Source of the DNA: CBDCUI01 sp965223115
GTDB taxonomy: Bacteria; Pseudomonadota; Gammaproteobacteria; UBA4575
Length of the DNA: 64,000 nt
Direction of reading: 5' to 3'
NCBI GenBank assembly: GCA_965223115.1
Contig: OZ244982.1
Coordinates: 558,001 to 622,000 of the forward strand
Part shown: one piece after another, positions 1 through 8,754 of the stretch
Position numbering within the stretch: position 1 is the stretch's first letter
How the letters are laid out: each line of letters starts with the position of its first letter
Translations under genes and position numbers: made by a program
Notes under the pieces: model-generated
Databases searched by the model: none
What the model was told of the DNA's origin: nothing
What the model saw: the letters and a program-made list of their open reading frames with translations, nothing else

Positions 1-575
1 CGGCGAATAAGTCATTAGGGCGATTTGATTTGTCTGATATACCACCGGCCCCACGCGGTGTGCCACAAATTGAAGTTACGTTTGATATTGATGCAAATGG
101 AATCCTTAATGTTTCAGCAAAAGATAAAGCCACGGGTAAAGAGCAATCGATTGTGATCAAGGCATCGAGTGGATTGTCTGAAGATGAAATTGAAAATATG
201 GTGAAAGATGCTGAAGCACATGCTGAGGAAGATAAGAAGTTTGCAGATTTGGTTACCGCACGTAATCAAGCTGATCAAATGATTCATGCAACTGAAAAAT
301 CACTTGAGGAAATGGGTGATAAGGTCGAGCAAGAAGAGCGCATGCAAATTGAAAATGCCATTAAAGATCTAAAAGAAGTTTTAGATAAAGACAATAAAGA
401 TGTTATCGAAACTAAAACACAAGCGCTTGCGCAAGCGTCAGGTAAATTAGCTGAGCGTATGTATGCACAGAATGAAGCAGGGGCGGCAAGTGATGCCTCT
501 GCATCTACAGAAAAAACAGCTGATGATGATGTGGTCGATGCAGAATTTGAAGAAGTAGATGACAATAAATCTTAA
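1..575 (+). CDS. dnaK: DnaK chaperone, C-terminal part (5' truncated by window)
   Basis: Hsp70 chaperone, the ATP-driven partner of DnaJ and GrpE in protein folding. Only about the last 190 codons are present; the frame is open from base 3, so the start lies before the window. The visible part covers the end of the substrate-binding beta-domain (PPAPRGVPQIEVTFDID, ILNVSAKDKATGK) and the helical lid, followed by an Ala/Ser/Asp-rich linker and the acidic tail ending EEVDDNKS, close to the EEVKDKK-type tail of bacterial DnaK. Followed 106 bp later by dnaJ with a hairpin terminator between them. Identification is secure. Confidence 0.97.
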   Translation, partial: ANKSLGRFDLSDIPPAPRGVPQIEVTFDIDANGILNVSAKDKATGKEQSIVIKASSGLSEDEIENMVKDAEAHAEEDKKFADLVTARNQADQMIHATEKSLEEMGDKVEQEERMQIENAIKDLKEVLDKDNKDVIETKTQALAQASGKLAERMYAQNEAGAASDASASTEKTADDDVVDAEFEEVDDNKS

Positions 576-633
576 CTAGAGTAAATAGAATACATTAGTT
601 AAGCTTGAGTTAAGAAAATTAGTAAACTAAATC

Positions 634-666
634 AGTCCGGGATAGCATGCGCGGTCCCGGACTTTT
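634..666 (+). terminator. Intrinsic terminator between dnaK and dnaJ
   Basis: Perfect 9-bp G+C-rich stem (AGTCCGGGA at 634-642 pairing with TCCCGGACT at 655-663), 12-nt loop, then a short run of four T (663-666). It ends only 15 nt before the dnaJ start, so it probably reduces dnaJ expression relative to dnaK rather than blocking it. The short T-run suggests partial readthrough. Confidence 0.75.
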
Positions 667-681
667 GTGTATTTGGGTGAG

Positions 682-1806
682 ATGGAAAAAAGAGACTATT
701 ACGAAGTTTTAGGTGTAGATCGTTCTGCAAATGAAGGTGATTTGAAGAAAGCCTATCGTCGTTTGGCTATGAAATATCACCCAGATCGCAATCAGGGTGA
801 CAGCGAAGCAGAGCAAAAATTTAAAGAAGCCAAAGAAGCCTACGAAATCCTCGGTGATGCACAGAAGCGACAAGCTTATGATCAATTTGGTCATGCCGGT
901 GTACAAGGTGGCGGTGCTGGTAGTACGGCAGATTTTAGCGATATCTTCGGCGACATTTTCGGTGATATTTTTGGCGGAGGTCGACGTTCATCACAGCGTG
1001 CATACCGTGGTTCTGATTTGCAATACGATTTAGAGATAGGGCTTGAAGAAGCTGTATTTGGTACTGAATCTACTATTGAGTTTCCAAAACAAACAGTATG
1101 TGAAAAATGTGAAGGTAGCGGTGCGGCGCCTGGCTCTAATGTTGAAACTTGTAATACTTGCGGCGGTATGGGCCAAGTACGTATGCAGCAAGGCTTTTTT
1201 TCAGTGCAGCAAACATGCCCAAGTTGTAGAGGTAAAGGTAAAACAATCCGCGTTCCTTGTGATTATTGCCGAGGTACTGGATTAAGTCACCAAAATAAGA
1301 AGATTTCAGTAAAAGTACCTGCTGGTGTTGATAATGGCGATCGAATTCGTTTAGCAGGCGAAGGGGAAGACGGCGCCAATAGTGGTCCACCTGGTGATTT
1401 ATATGTGCAGATACATGTTCGACCGCATGAATTATTCACGCGGGATGGTGATAATTTACTTTGTGAAGTGCCTATTGGCTTTGATATGGCTGCATTAGGT
1501 GGAGATATTGAAGTACCAACTTTAAACGGAAAAGTAAAATTAAAAATACCTGCGGAAACGCAAACAGGTCGATTGTTTAGATTACGTGGTAAAGGTGTCA
1601 AACCTGTACGTGGAGGAGCAATGGGAGATATGTTGTGTACTACAGTAGTTGAGACACCTGTAAATCTTACTAAAAAACAAAAAGAACTCATGAAGCAATT
1701 TGCTGAAGATGTTGAGAAAGGCGGGAATAGGCATAGTCCACGTTCACATTCTTGGACTGATAATGTCAAAGGCTTTTTTGAAGATCTAAAATTTTGGTCA
1801 GATTAA
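682..1806 (+). CDS. dnaJ: DnaJ co-chaperone (Hsp40)
   Basis: Stimulates the DnaK ATPase and delivers unfolded clients. The 374-residue product has the J domain at its N-terminus with the HPD motif near residue 33, a Gly/Phe-rich region (GDIFGDIFGGG), four zinc-binding CxxCxGxG repeats (CEKCEGSG, CNTCGGMG, CPSCRGKG, CDYCRGTG) and the C-terminal beta-sandwich domain. The ATG at 682 gives MEKRDYYEVLGV, the normal DnaJ start; the in-frame GTG at 667 would add five residues and lies inside the upstream terminator. A full-length, typical member. Confidence 0.97.
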   Translation: MEKRDYYEVLGVDRSANEGDLKKAYRRLAMKYHPDRNQGDSEAEQKFKEAKEAYEILGDAQKRQAYDQFGHAGVQGGGAGSTADFSDIFGDIFGDIFGGGRRSSQRAYRGSDLQYDLEIGLEEAVFGTESTIEFPKQTVCEKCEGSGAAPGSNVETCNTCGGMGQVRMQQGFFSVQQTCPSCRGKGKTIRVPCDYCRGTGLSHQNKKISVKVPAGVDNGDRIRLAGEGEDGANSGPPGDLYVQIHVRPHELFTRDGDNLLCEVPIGFDMAALGGDIEVPTLNGKVKLKIPAETQTGRLFRLRGKGVKPVRGGAMGDMLCTTVVETPVNLTKKQKELMKQFAEDVEKGGNRHSPRSHSWTDNVKGFFEDLKFWSD

Positions 1807-1891
1807 GTATTCTATACGTAAAAATTGCTTCTTATCCTGAAGCATGTTTTTATTCATTTTTATAGCTCATTAAAAAGTTAGGATTACTAAA

Positions 1892-2692
1892 ATGGTTAGA
1901 GTAGGTATCAATGGTGCAAGTGGTCGTATGGGCACAACGTTGATTCAAGCTTCACAGCAAAGTAATTCAGTTCAACTCGGTGCGGCATTTGATATTGCAA
2001 CGGCTGATGTCATTGGTGCAGATGCTGGAGAGTTTGCAGGTATAGGTAAAACGGGCATTACAATATGCGACGATATATCAAAAACAGTTTCAGATTTTGA
2101 TGTACTGATCGATTTTACGGTTCCACAATGTACCATGCAATCTTTGGATCTGTGTAAAGTACATGGAAAATCAATGGTAATTGGGACAACAGGTTTAGAT
2201 GAATCTCAAAAGCAACAATTAGTGGATGCAAGTAGCGAAATTTCTATTGTGTTTGCTCCGAATATGAGTGTAGGGGTAAATCTTTGTTTAAAGTTATTAC
2301 AAACTGCTGCTGCAACTTTAGGTGATGACTATGATGTGGAAATTATTGAAGCACATCATCGCCATAAAGTGGATGCACCCTCTGGTACAGCATTACGTAT
2401 GGGTGAAGTGGTTGCAGAGAGTTTGGGCAGAAACTTAAGTGAATGTGCTGTGTATGGAAGGCAGGGGCATACCGGGCCGCGTCAGCAAAAAACCATTGGC
2501 TTCGAAACCATCCGTGCCGGTGACATAGTAGGTGATCATACGGTAATGTTTTCTGGTATAGGAGAACGTGTTGAAATAACTCATAAGGCCTCTAGCCGCA
2601 TGACTTTTGCAAATGGTGCAATACGTGCAGCAGAATGGCTAGTGTCTAAAAACAATGGGCTTTATGACATGCAGTCTGTGTTAGGAATTTAG
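1892..2692 (+). CDS. dapB: 4-hydroxy-tetrahydrodipicolinate reductase
   Basis: Reduces 4-hydroxy-tetrahydrodipicolinate with NAD(P)H in the diaminopimelate/lysine pathway. 266 residues, the usual length. The N-terminus has the nucleotide-binding GINGASGRMG, followed by IGTTG around residue 92 and the catalytic motif HHRHKVDAPSGTA near residue 154, with the His and Lys expected in the active site. It sits between dnaJ and, after a three-gene insertion, carA; in many relatives dapB is followed directly by carA. Confidence 0.96.
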   Translation: MVRVGINGASGRMGTTLIQASQQSNSVQLGAAFDIATADVIGADAGEFAGIGKTGITICDDISKTVSDFDVLIDFTVPQCTMQSLDLCKVHGKSMVIGTTGLDESQKQQLVDASSEISIVFAPNMSVGVNLCLKLLQTAAATLGDDYDVEIIEAHHRHKVDAPSGTALRMGEVVAESLGRNLSECAVYGRQGHTGPRQQKTIGFETIRAGDIVGDHTVMFSGIGERVEITHKASSRMTFANGAIRAAEWLVSKNNGLYDMQSVLGI

Positions 2693-2768
2693 TTTTAATC
2701 CGTTTTTTAAGACAGTTGGGTCTTAAGAAGATAGTTTTTATACTAATTCATATCTAATTTTAGTGCCT

Positions 2769-3287
2769 ATGGCGCTATCTCTACGTAAATCTCTGCAAGA
2801 GATTATTGTCTTTACAGATGGATATTCGGCTACGCGAATAATAGATTGTAAAGCAAAATATGAACCAACTTGGTCATTAGAGATGATAAGTGCTCTCGGT
2901 CATGATCAATTTGTACAATTGTGTGCTGGTTATTTTGAAGAGAAAGGTTATCGCACTATCATTAACAAACAACATGATGAATTTATAGATATCTGGTTGT
3001 TTAAAGAAAATTATTCAAGCAACAAGCCTTTTGGGATCATAAAATGTTGGGATGGAAGTCGCATAGAAGTAGATAGTGAAGACTTTTGTCAGTTCCCTAA
3101 GATTATTTCTAAAAATAATTTACCATTTGGAACATTCATTACGGCTGGAACGTTCTCTGGTCAAGTAATAAAGAATAAAAATAAAAAAATAAAACTGATT
3201 GATGGCAGAGATTTGTTAAAACTCATCGAATCCTTAGCTGATATTAGAAGCCAAAGATTATTTGATAATATATCTAGTCTTAAGTAA
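2769..3287 (+). CDS. Mrr-like restriction-endonuclease-fold protein
   Basis: A 172-residue protein (174 if the GTG at 2763 is used; neither start has a clear ribosome-binding site). From about residue 34 it resembles the Mrr catalytic fold: a helical segment with HDQFVQLCAGYFEEKGY, then an Asp in a strand (EFIDIWLF), then GIIKCW in place of the usual (Q/E)xK strand. The order aspartate, then hydrophobic strand with Lys, fits a PD-(D/E)xK-type core, but the acidic or Gln residue before the Lys is Ile here, so nuclease activity is doubtful. No methyltransferase or specificity subunit is nearby. It may be a degenerate nuclease or a nucleic-acid-binding domain. Function not assigned. Confidence 0.6.
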   Translation: MALSLRKSLQEIIVFTDGYSATRIIDCKAKYEPTWSLEMISALGHDQFVQLCAGYFEEKGYRTIINKQHDEFIDIWLFKENYSSNKPFGIIKCWDGSRIEVDSEDFCQFPKIISKNNLPFGTFITAGTFSGQVIKNKNKKIKLIDGRDLLKLIESLADIRSQRLFDNISSLK

Positions 3288-3452
3288 ATATTGTTCACAC
3301 ACTTAGAACTTATTAATAAATTCTGTTATCGTTTTCTTTGCTATGAAATAGTTTTTGTGTCTATTTAATTAGTTTTAAATGGGCTGATTGCTGTAATTGC
3401 AAAATCAATCTCATGCATTATTGTAAAACGTTGTTTTAAGGAGTAATGAAAG

Positions 3453-3812
3453 ATGATACTCAACTATACGATGTTCATTATTTCTGGATTTTTTATTGGT
3501 ATAGCGGCTTCATTTACTGGTTTGGGAGGTGGTTTTTTAATGGTGCCATTATTAGTGGCACTGGGATTTACCGCGCAGCGTGCAGTAGGCACTTCTTTTT
3601 TAGCTATACTTATTATTTCCCTATCTGCCGTAGCCGCTCATGCGAAACTTATTAATATAGATTACAAAGTAGCTATTACCCTTGGAGTTGGCGGTGTAAT
3701 TGGTGCACAAATAGGGCCCTACTTGCTCGAACATGTATCAACAGCAAATTTTAAGAAGATATTTGCATTAATCTTAATTGGTTTAGCGGCCTATTTGTTT
3801 TTCCAGAAATGA
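3453..3812 (+). CDS. Half-size TauE/SafE (TSUP) family membrane permease
   Basis: A 119-residue hydrophobic protein with about four membrane segments. The glycine-rich SFTGLGGGFLMVPLL near residue 20 and the later GGVIGAQIG are typical of the TSUP family, which exports or imports sulfite, sulfoacetate, taurine-related compounds and other anions. Family members are usually about 250 residues made of two such repeats; this one is a single repeat, so it would have to dimerise. The start at 3453 has AAGGAG about 9 nt upstream. Its stop overlaps the start of the next gene (ATGA at 3809-3812), so the two are translationally coupled. The DsrC-like partner suggests a sulfur substrate. Confidence 0.8.
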   Translation: MILNYTMFIISGFFIGIAASFTGLGGGFLMVPLLVALGFTAQRAVGTSFLAILIISLSAVAAHAKLINIDYKVAITLGVGGVIGAQIGPYLLEHVSTANFKKIFALILIGLAAYLFFQK

Positions 3813-4129
3813 GTATTGCAAAAGATCAAGATGGCTTTTTATTAGATCCTGATGATTGGAGCAAGGATCTTGCTCTGGAAATAGCTAAATCAGAAAATTT
3901 AGAACTGACCAAAGATCATTGGTATTTAATAAATGTTATTCGTGATTACTACTATAAACACAATGCCGTGCCTGAGCTCAGAAAAATACTCAAGCAATTA
4001 AAAGCCGAGTTGGGTGAAGAGAAATCAACGAGAAAATATATTTACAGTTTGTTTCCGTACGGCTATGGCCAGCAGGGTTGTAAAATAGCTGGTATGCGAC
4101 AACCGAAGAAACTGTGGTTGGATTTGTAG
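3809..4129 (+). CDS. DsrC/TusE-family protein lacking the C-terminal cysteine
   Basis: A 106-residue member of the DsrC/TusE/RspA family of small sulfur-carrier or regulatory proteins. The family core is clear: DGFLLDPDDWSKDLALEIAKSE, LTKDHWYLINVIRDYY and YSLFPYGYGQQGCKIAGM. DsrC proper carries two cysteines in its C-terminal arm and TusE keeps the penultimate one. Here the upstream Cys (QQGCKIAG) is present but the penultimate Cys is missing; the protein ends QPKKLWLDL. It therefore cannot act as a normal TusE in tRNA 2-thiolation, and a sulfur-related regulatory or non-canonical carrier role is more likely. Coupled by a 4-nt overlap to the TauE/SafE-like gene; a terminator follows. Confidence 0.82.
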   Translation: MSIAKDQDGFLLDPDDWSKDLALEIAKSENLELTKDHWYLINVIRDYYYKHNAVPELRKILKQLKAELGEEKSTRKYIYSLFPYGYGQQGCKIAGMRQPKKLWLDL

Positions 4130-4277
4130 TCGTTTTATAAACTTCTTGGCAACGGGTTAATTCCAGTAAATCCTAATTGTATTGGTCATAAGATATCCAA
4201 TATCTCTAATTCTTGGTTTCGTTCAGCGCTTGAGTTGAGTACAATTCTCCTGGTCAACCAATAACACAGAATATTTG

Positions 4278-4307
4278 ACGGGACGGCCAACTGGTCGTCC
4301 CGTTTTT
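4278..4307 (+). terminator. Intrinsic terminator upstream of carA
   Basis: Stem ACGGGACG (4278-4285) with CGTCCCGT (4296-4303), extended by GCC/GGT pairing around a 4-nt loop, then a T5 run (4303-4307). It closes the TSUP/DsrC-like transcription unit 35 nt before the carA start. It could instead be a leader attenuator of carAB, since no convincing promoter is visible between it and carA. Confidence 0.8.
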
Positions 4308-4342
4308 GCATCTGCGCCTAACAGATATTGAGGAGAGAATTT

Positions 4343-5479
4343 TTGAGCGATGTACCCGCCTTACTGGCTTTAGAAGACGGGAGTCTTTTTTGGGGTAAGT
4401 CAATTGGGATATCGGGATTGTCGGTAGGAGAAGTGGTTTTCAACACTTCCATGACGGGTTATCAGGAAATTCTCACAGACCCATCTTATGCTCAACAAAT
4501 TATTACATTGACCTATCCGCATATCGGCAATGTAGGTGCCAATCAAGAAGACCAAGAATCAGCACAAATTTATGCTACAGGTTTAGTCATACGTGATTTG
4601 CCAGTTCAAGTGAGCAATTGGCGGCATGAGTTTGAATTATCTAACTATTTACAGCAACACAATGTGGTAGCGATTGCTGATATTGATACGCGAAGATTAA
4701 CGCGTATATTGCGTGAAAAAGGTGCTCAAAACGGCGCCATTATGGCTGGCTCTATTAATGAAAAAGAAACCTTGGACGCTGCAAAAGCGTTTCCTGGTTT
4801 AAAGGGTATGGATCTTGCCAAAGAGGTGACAACAAAAAAACCATATTCCTGGAATGAAGGTTGCTGGTCATTAACAAAGGGTTACCAAACCAATCAGAAG
4901 GCAAAACAATTTAAAGTGCTGGCTTATGACTTCGGCGTTAAGCGTAATATTTTACGCATTCTTCATGATTATGGTTGTGAGATAGAAGTCGTTCCTGCTA
5001 CCACATCGGCAGATGATGTGTTATCAAAAAAACCCCATGGCGTATTTCTTTCTAATGGTCCTGGTGACCCAGAACCCTGTGATTATGCTATTCGCGCAAT
5101 TCAGCAAATCATCGATGTCGGTGTGCCCACATTTGGGATTTGTTTAGGCCATCAGCTATTAGGACTCGCATGTGGGGCGAACACGATCAAAATGAAGTTT
5201 GGTCATCACGGTGCAAATCATCCTGTGCAAGATTTATCAACAAAAGCTGTGATGATCAGCAGTCAGAATCATGGTTTTGCAGTAGATGAGGCAAGTTTGC
5301 CAAAAGAATTAGAAGCAACGCATCGCTCATTGTTTGACGGTTCGTTGCAAGGCATAAAACACAAAACAAAACCAGCCTATAGTTTTCAAGGCCATCCAGA
5401 GGCAAGTCCTGGTCCACAAGACGTTAAACCGCTGTTCGAAACATTTATTTATATGATGGAAGACTACAAAACCAAGTGA
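4343..5479 (+). CDS. carA: Carbamoyl-phosphate synthase small (glutaminase) subunit
   Basis: Hydrolyses glutamine and channels ammonia to CarB, making carbamoyl phosphate for arginine and pyrimidines. 378 residues from a TTG start at 4343 (SDVPALLALEDGSLFWG), preceded by AGGAG at 4331-4335; the TTG further upstream at 4328 lies inside this ribosome-binding site. N-terminal CPSase small-chain domain (GEVVFNTSMTGYQEILTDPSY), then a class I amidotransferase domain with the nucleophile in FGICLGHQLLG and the His-Glu pair in FQGHPEASPGP. carB follows after 9 nt. Confidence 0.96.
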   Translation: MSDVPALLALEDGSLFWGKSIGISGLSVGEVVFNTSMTGYQEILTDPSYAQQIITLTYPHIGNVGANQEDQESAQIYATGLVIRDLPVQVSNWRHEFELSNYLQQHNVVAIADIDTRRLTRILREKGAQNGAIMAGSINEKETLDAAKAFPGLKGMDLAKEVTTKKPYSWNEGCWSLTKGYQTNQKAKQFKVLAYDFGVKRNILRILHDYGCEIEVVPATTSADDVLSKKPHGVFLSNGPGDPEPCDYAIRAIQQIIDVGVPTFGICLGHQLLGLACGANTIKMKFGHHGANHPVQDLSTKAVMISSQNHGFAVDEASLPKELEATHRSLFDGSLQGIKHKTKPAYSFQGHPEASPGPQDVKPLFETFIYMMEDYKTK

Positions 5480-5488
5480 ATATGACTA

Positions 5489-8400
5489 ATGCCTAAACGA
5501 ACAGATATAAAAAGTGTTTTGATTATTGGTGCAGGCCCAATAGTGATTGGGCAAGCTTGTGAGTTTGATTATTCCGGTGCACAGGCTTGTAAGGCATTAA
5601 AAGAAGAGGGTTATCGTGTCATTTTAGTCAATTCTAATCCTGCCACGATTATGACCGATCCTGATATTGCTGATGCAATTTATATAGAGCCAATTGTTTG
5701 GCAAATCGTTGCAGAAATTATTGAAAAAGAACGGCCTGATGTGTTGTTACCCACAATGGGTGGGCAGACGGCATTAAATTGTGCATTAGATTTAGATCGC
5801 GAGGGAATTTTAGAAAAATATTCAGTAGATATGATTGGCGCGAATAAAGAAGCGATTGATATGGCAGAAGACCGAGAATTATTTCGCGAAGCTATGAATG
5901 AAATTGGTTTAAAGTCAGCACGTTCTGCACTTGCGCATAGTTTAGAAGAAGCCATTCAACAACAACCTCAGTTAGGTTTTCCTACTATTATTCGTCCTTC
6001 TTTCACTATGGGGGGCAGTGGCGGAGGAATTGCCTATAACTTAGAGGAGTTTAAAACTATTGTCGAACATGGTTTAGATCTTTCTCCTACAACAGAAGTG
6101 CTATTAGAGGAATCTTTACTGGGTTGGAAAGAATATGAAATGGAAGTGGTACGAGATAAAAATGACAATTGCATCATTATTTGCTCCATAGAAAATTTAG
6201 ATCCTATGGGTGTGCACACTGGAGACTCCATTACCGTAGCACCTGCGCAAACACTTACCGATAAGGAATATCAAATTATGCGTAATGCTTCTATAGAAGT
6301 GTTACGTAAGATTGGTGTAGATACGGGTGGTTCTAATGTGCAGTTTTCCATCAACCCAGATGATGGGCGTATGGTGATTATTGAAATGAATCCAAGAGTC
6401 TCTAGATCATCAGCACTTGCATCTAAGGCAACGGGTTTTCCAATAGCAAAAATCGCTGCAAAACTTGCTGTGGGATATACCTTGGATGAACTTCAAAATG
6501 AAATTACAGGAGGAGCTACACCCGCATCTTTCGAGCCAAGTATTGATTATGTGGTAACTAAAATTCCCCGCTTTACCTTTGAAAAATTTCCACAAGCAAA
6601 AGCAAAACTTAGCACACAAATGAAATCTGTTGGCGAAGTTATGGCGATTGGCAGAACCTTCCAAGAGTCATTGCAAAAGGCTTTGCGTGGACTAGAGATA
6701 GGGGTGGATGGATTAGACCCTATGAATGCAGAGTATGATGATGAACTTCGCACTTTATTGGAATCTGAGTTGCAAGATCCCGGGCCACATAGGATTTGGT
6801 TTGTAGGTGATGCTTTTCGTATAGGTTATAGCCTTAATGAAATATTTGCACTATCTGCAATAGACCCTTGGTTTCTATCACAAATAGAAAGACTCATTCA
6901 TATGGAAAATGAGCTGGCTAATAAACAACTTGAAAATTTAGACGCCTCTTTTCTGCGTGAAGCGAAACGAAGAGGGTTTTCAGATCGAAGGATAGCAAAG
7001 CTATTGAACACTACAGAGAATGAAGTGCGAAAGACAAGGTATACACTAAATGTACATCCAATTTATAAACGTGTAGACACGTGTGCAGCTGAATTTGCAA
7101 CAAGTACTGCGTATATGTATTCAAGCTATGACGAAGAATGCGAAGCACTACCTAGCGAAAATAAAAAAATAATTGTACTTGGTGGTGGGCCTAACCGAAT
7201 TGGACAAGGTATTGAATTTGATTACTGTTGCGTGCATGCAGCGTTCGCTTTGCGCGAGGATGGTTATGAGACCATTATGGTGAATTGTAATCCCGAAACC
7301 GTATCAACAGACTATGACACCTCTGATCGATTGTATTTTGAACCTTTAACGTTAGAAGATGTGCTTGAAATCGTAAGAGTTGAGAAACCACATGGTGTGA
7401 TTGTGCAATTTGGTGGGCAAACGCCATTGAAGCTCGCACGTGATTTGGAAGCAGCAGGTGTACCTATAATTGGAACCTCACCTGATTCAATAGATTTAGC
7501 CGAAGATAGAGATCGGTTTTTAAATTTAGTAAAACAACTAAATTTATTACAACCGCCAAATGCAACAGCAACAAGTAGTGAAGAAGCTATCAAAGCCGCA
7601 AATAATATAGGTTACCCGGTAGTAGTTCGTCCTTCATATGTTCTAGGCGGTAGGGCGATGGAAATTGTTTATAACCAGTCTGATCTTGAGCGTTATATGC
7701 GTGAGGCGGTAAAAGTTTCAAATGATGCGCCAGTGTTGATCGATCATTTTTTAGCAGATGCGGTAGAAGTAGATTTAGATGCGATCTGTGATGGTAAAGA
7801 TGTGCTTATTGGTGGGATTATGCAGCATATAGAGCAAGCAGGAATTCATTCGGGTGATAGTGCTTGTTCTTTGCCACCTTACAATATGAGTGACGTTGTT
7901 CAAGACGAAATGCGAGCACAAGCACGTAAGCTTGCTTTAGCATTAAAAGTTGTTGGGCTGATGAATATACAATTCGCAATTAAGGATGAAAAAGTATATC
8001 TCATTGAGGTAAATCCGCGTGCTTCACGGACTGTGCCTTTTGTTTCTAAAGCTGTTGGCGAGCCACTGGCTAAAATTGCGGCACGTTGTATGGTAGGTCG
8101 CCCACTGCAAGATCAAGGAATATTGACTGTACCAACACCGAAATATTTTTCTGTAAAAGAAGCTGTATTTCCATTTATAAAGTTCAGTGGCGTAGACCCT
8201 ATATTAGGGCCTGAAATGAAATCCACTGGAGAAGTAATGGGAATTGGAGAAACGTTTGGCGAAGCGTTTGGTAAATCTCAATTAGCGGCGGGTACATATT
8301 TACCAGGCAAGGGTAATGTACTAATAAGCGTGCGTAATGAAGACAAGCAGCAAGCTGCCAAGTTAGCGCATGATTTGCAAAAACTAGGCTTCAAATTGAT

Positions 8401-8710
8401 CGCTACGAAGGGGACCGCTAATTTCTTAAATAATGAAGGAATAGAATGTCAGGCAGTCAATAAGGTCCGTGAAGGAAGACCACATATAGTGGATATGATT
8501 ATTGATGGTAAAATTGATCTGATTGTAAATACGACAGAAGGTAAACAAGCGATTGCAGATTCGTTTACAATTCGTAGGGAAGCATTACAACATAAAGTAT
8601 GTTACACAACGACGATTGCAGGTGCATGGGCGTTAAAAGAAGCTATGCAGATTCGTGATCGACTTAAAGTGTATAGACTACAAAATTTGCACATAGAAAA
8701 TGTGCATTAA
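5489..8710 (+). CDS. carB: Carbamoyl-phosphate synthase large subunit
   Basis: Synthesises carbamoyl phosphate from bicarbonate, ammonia and two ATP. 1073 residues, the standard length, with two homologous ATP-grasp halves: the first begins at VLIIGAGPIVIGQACEFDYSG, the second at IIVLGGGPNRIGQGIEFDY (about residue 560). The glycine-rich ATP loops (FTMGGSGGGIAYN and SYVLGGRAMEIV) are intact. The last 130 residues form the MGS-like allosteric domain. Forms an operon with carA; greA follows after 44 bp. Confidence 0.98.
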   Translation: MPKRTDIKSVLIIGAGPIVIGQACEFDYSGAQACKALKEEGYRVILVNSNPATIMTDPDIADAIYIEPIVWQIVAEIIEKERPDVLLPTMGGQTALNCALDLDREGILEKYSVDMIGANKEAIDMAEDRELFREAMNEIGLKSARSALAHSLEEAIQQQPQLGFPTIIRPSFTMGGSGGGIAYNLEEFKTIVEHGLDLSPTTEVLLEESLLGWKEYEMEVVRDKNDNCIIICSIENLDPMGVHTGDSITVAPAQTLTDKEYQIMRNASIEVLRKIGVDTGGSNVQFSINPDDGRMVIIEMNPRVSRSSALASKATGFPIAKIAAKLAVGYTLDELQNEITGGATPASFEPSIDYVVTKIPRFTFEKFPQAKAKLSTQMKSVGEVMAIGRTFQESLQKALRGLEIGVDGLDPMNAEYDDELRTLLESELQDPGPHRIWFVGDAFRIGYSLNEIFALSAIDPWFLSQIERLIHMENELANKQLENLDASFLREAKRRGFSDRRIAKLLNTTENEVRKTRYTLNVHPIYKRVDTCAAEFATSTAYMYSSYDEECEALPSENKKIIVLGGGPNRIGQGIEFDYCCVHAAFALREDGYETIMVNCNPETVSTDYDTSDRLYFEPLTLEDVLEIVRVEKPHGVIVQFGGQTPLKLARDLEAAGVPIIGTSPDSIDLAEDRDRFLNLVKQLNLLQPPNATATSSEEAIKAANNIGYPVVVRPSYVLGGRAMEIVYNQSDLERYMREAVKVSNDAPVLIDHFLADAVEVDLDAICDGKDVLIGGIMQHIEQAGIHSGDSACSLPPYNMSDVVQDEMRAQARKLALALKVVGLMNIQFAIKDEKVYLIEVNPRASRTVPFVSKAVGEPLAKIAARCMVGRPLQDQGILTVPTPKYFSVKEAVFPFIKFSGVDPILGPEMKSTGEVMGIGETFGEAFGKSQLAAGTYLPGKGNVLISVRNEDKQQAAKLAHDLQKLGFKLIATKGTANFLNNEGIECQAVNKVREGRPHIVDMIIDGKIDLIVNTTEGKQAIADSFTIRREALQHKVCYTTTIAGAWALKEAMQIRDRLKVYRLQNLHIENVH

Positions 8711-8754
8711 TGCCTAATTAGTATTAATAGTTTTAATCCAAGTACAACAACATA

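Noticed and set aside
3446..3655. 69-residue aromatic-rich frame overlapping the TSUP gene
   Set aside because: It lies out of frame within a gene whose protein sequence is conserved, and Trp/Tyr/Phe richness is an artefact of the shifted reading.
4236..4250. TACAAT (4240-4245) as a carA promoter -10
   Set aside because: No -35 hexamer at a proper distance (a TTGGTT at 4213 is 21 bp away), and the terminator at 4278-4307 lies downstream of it.
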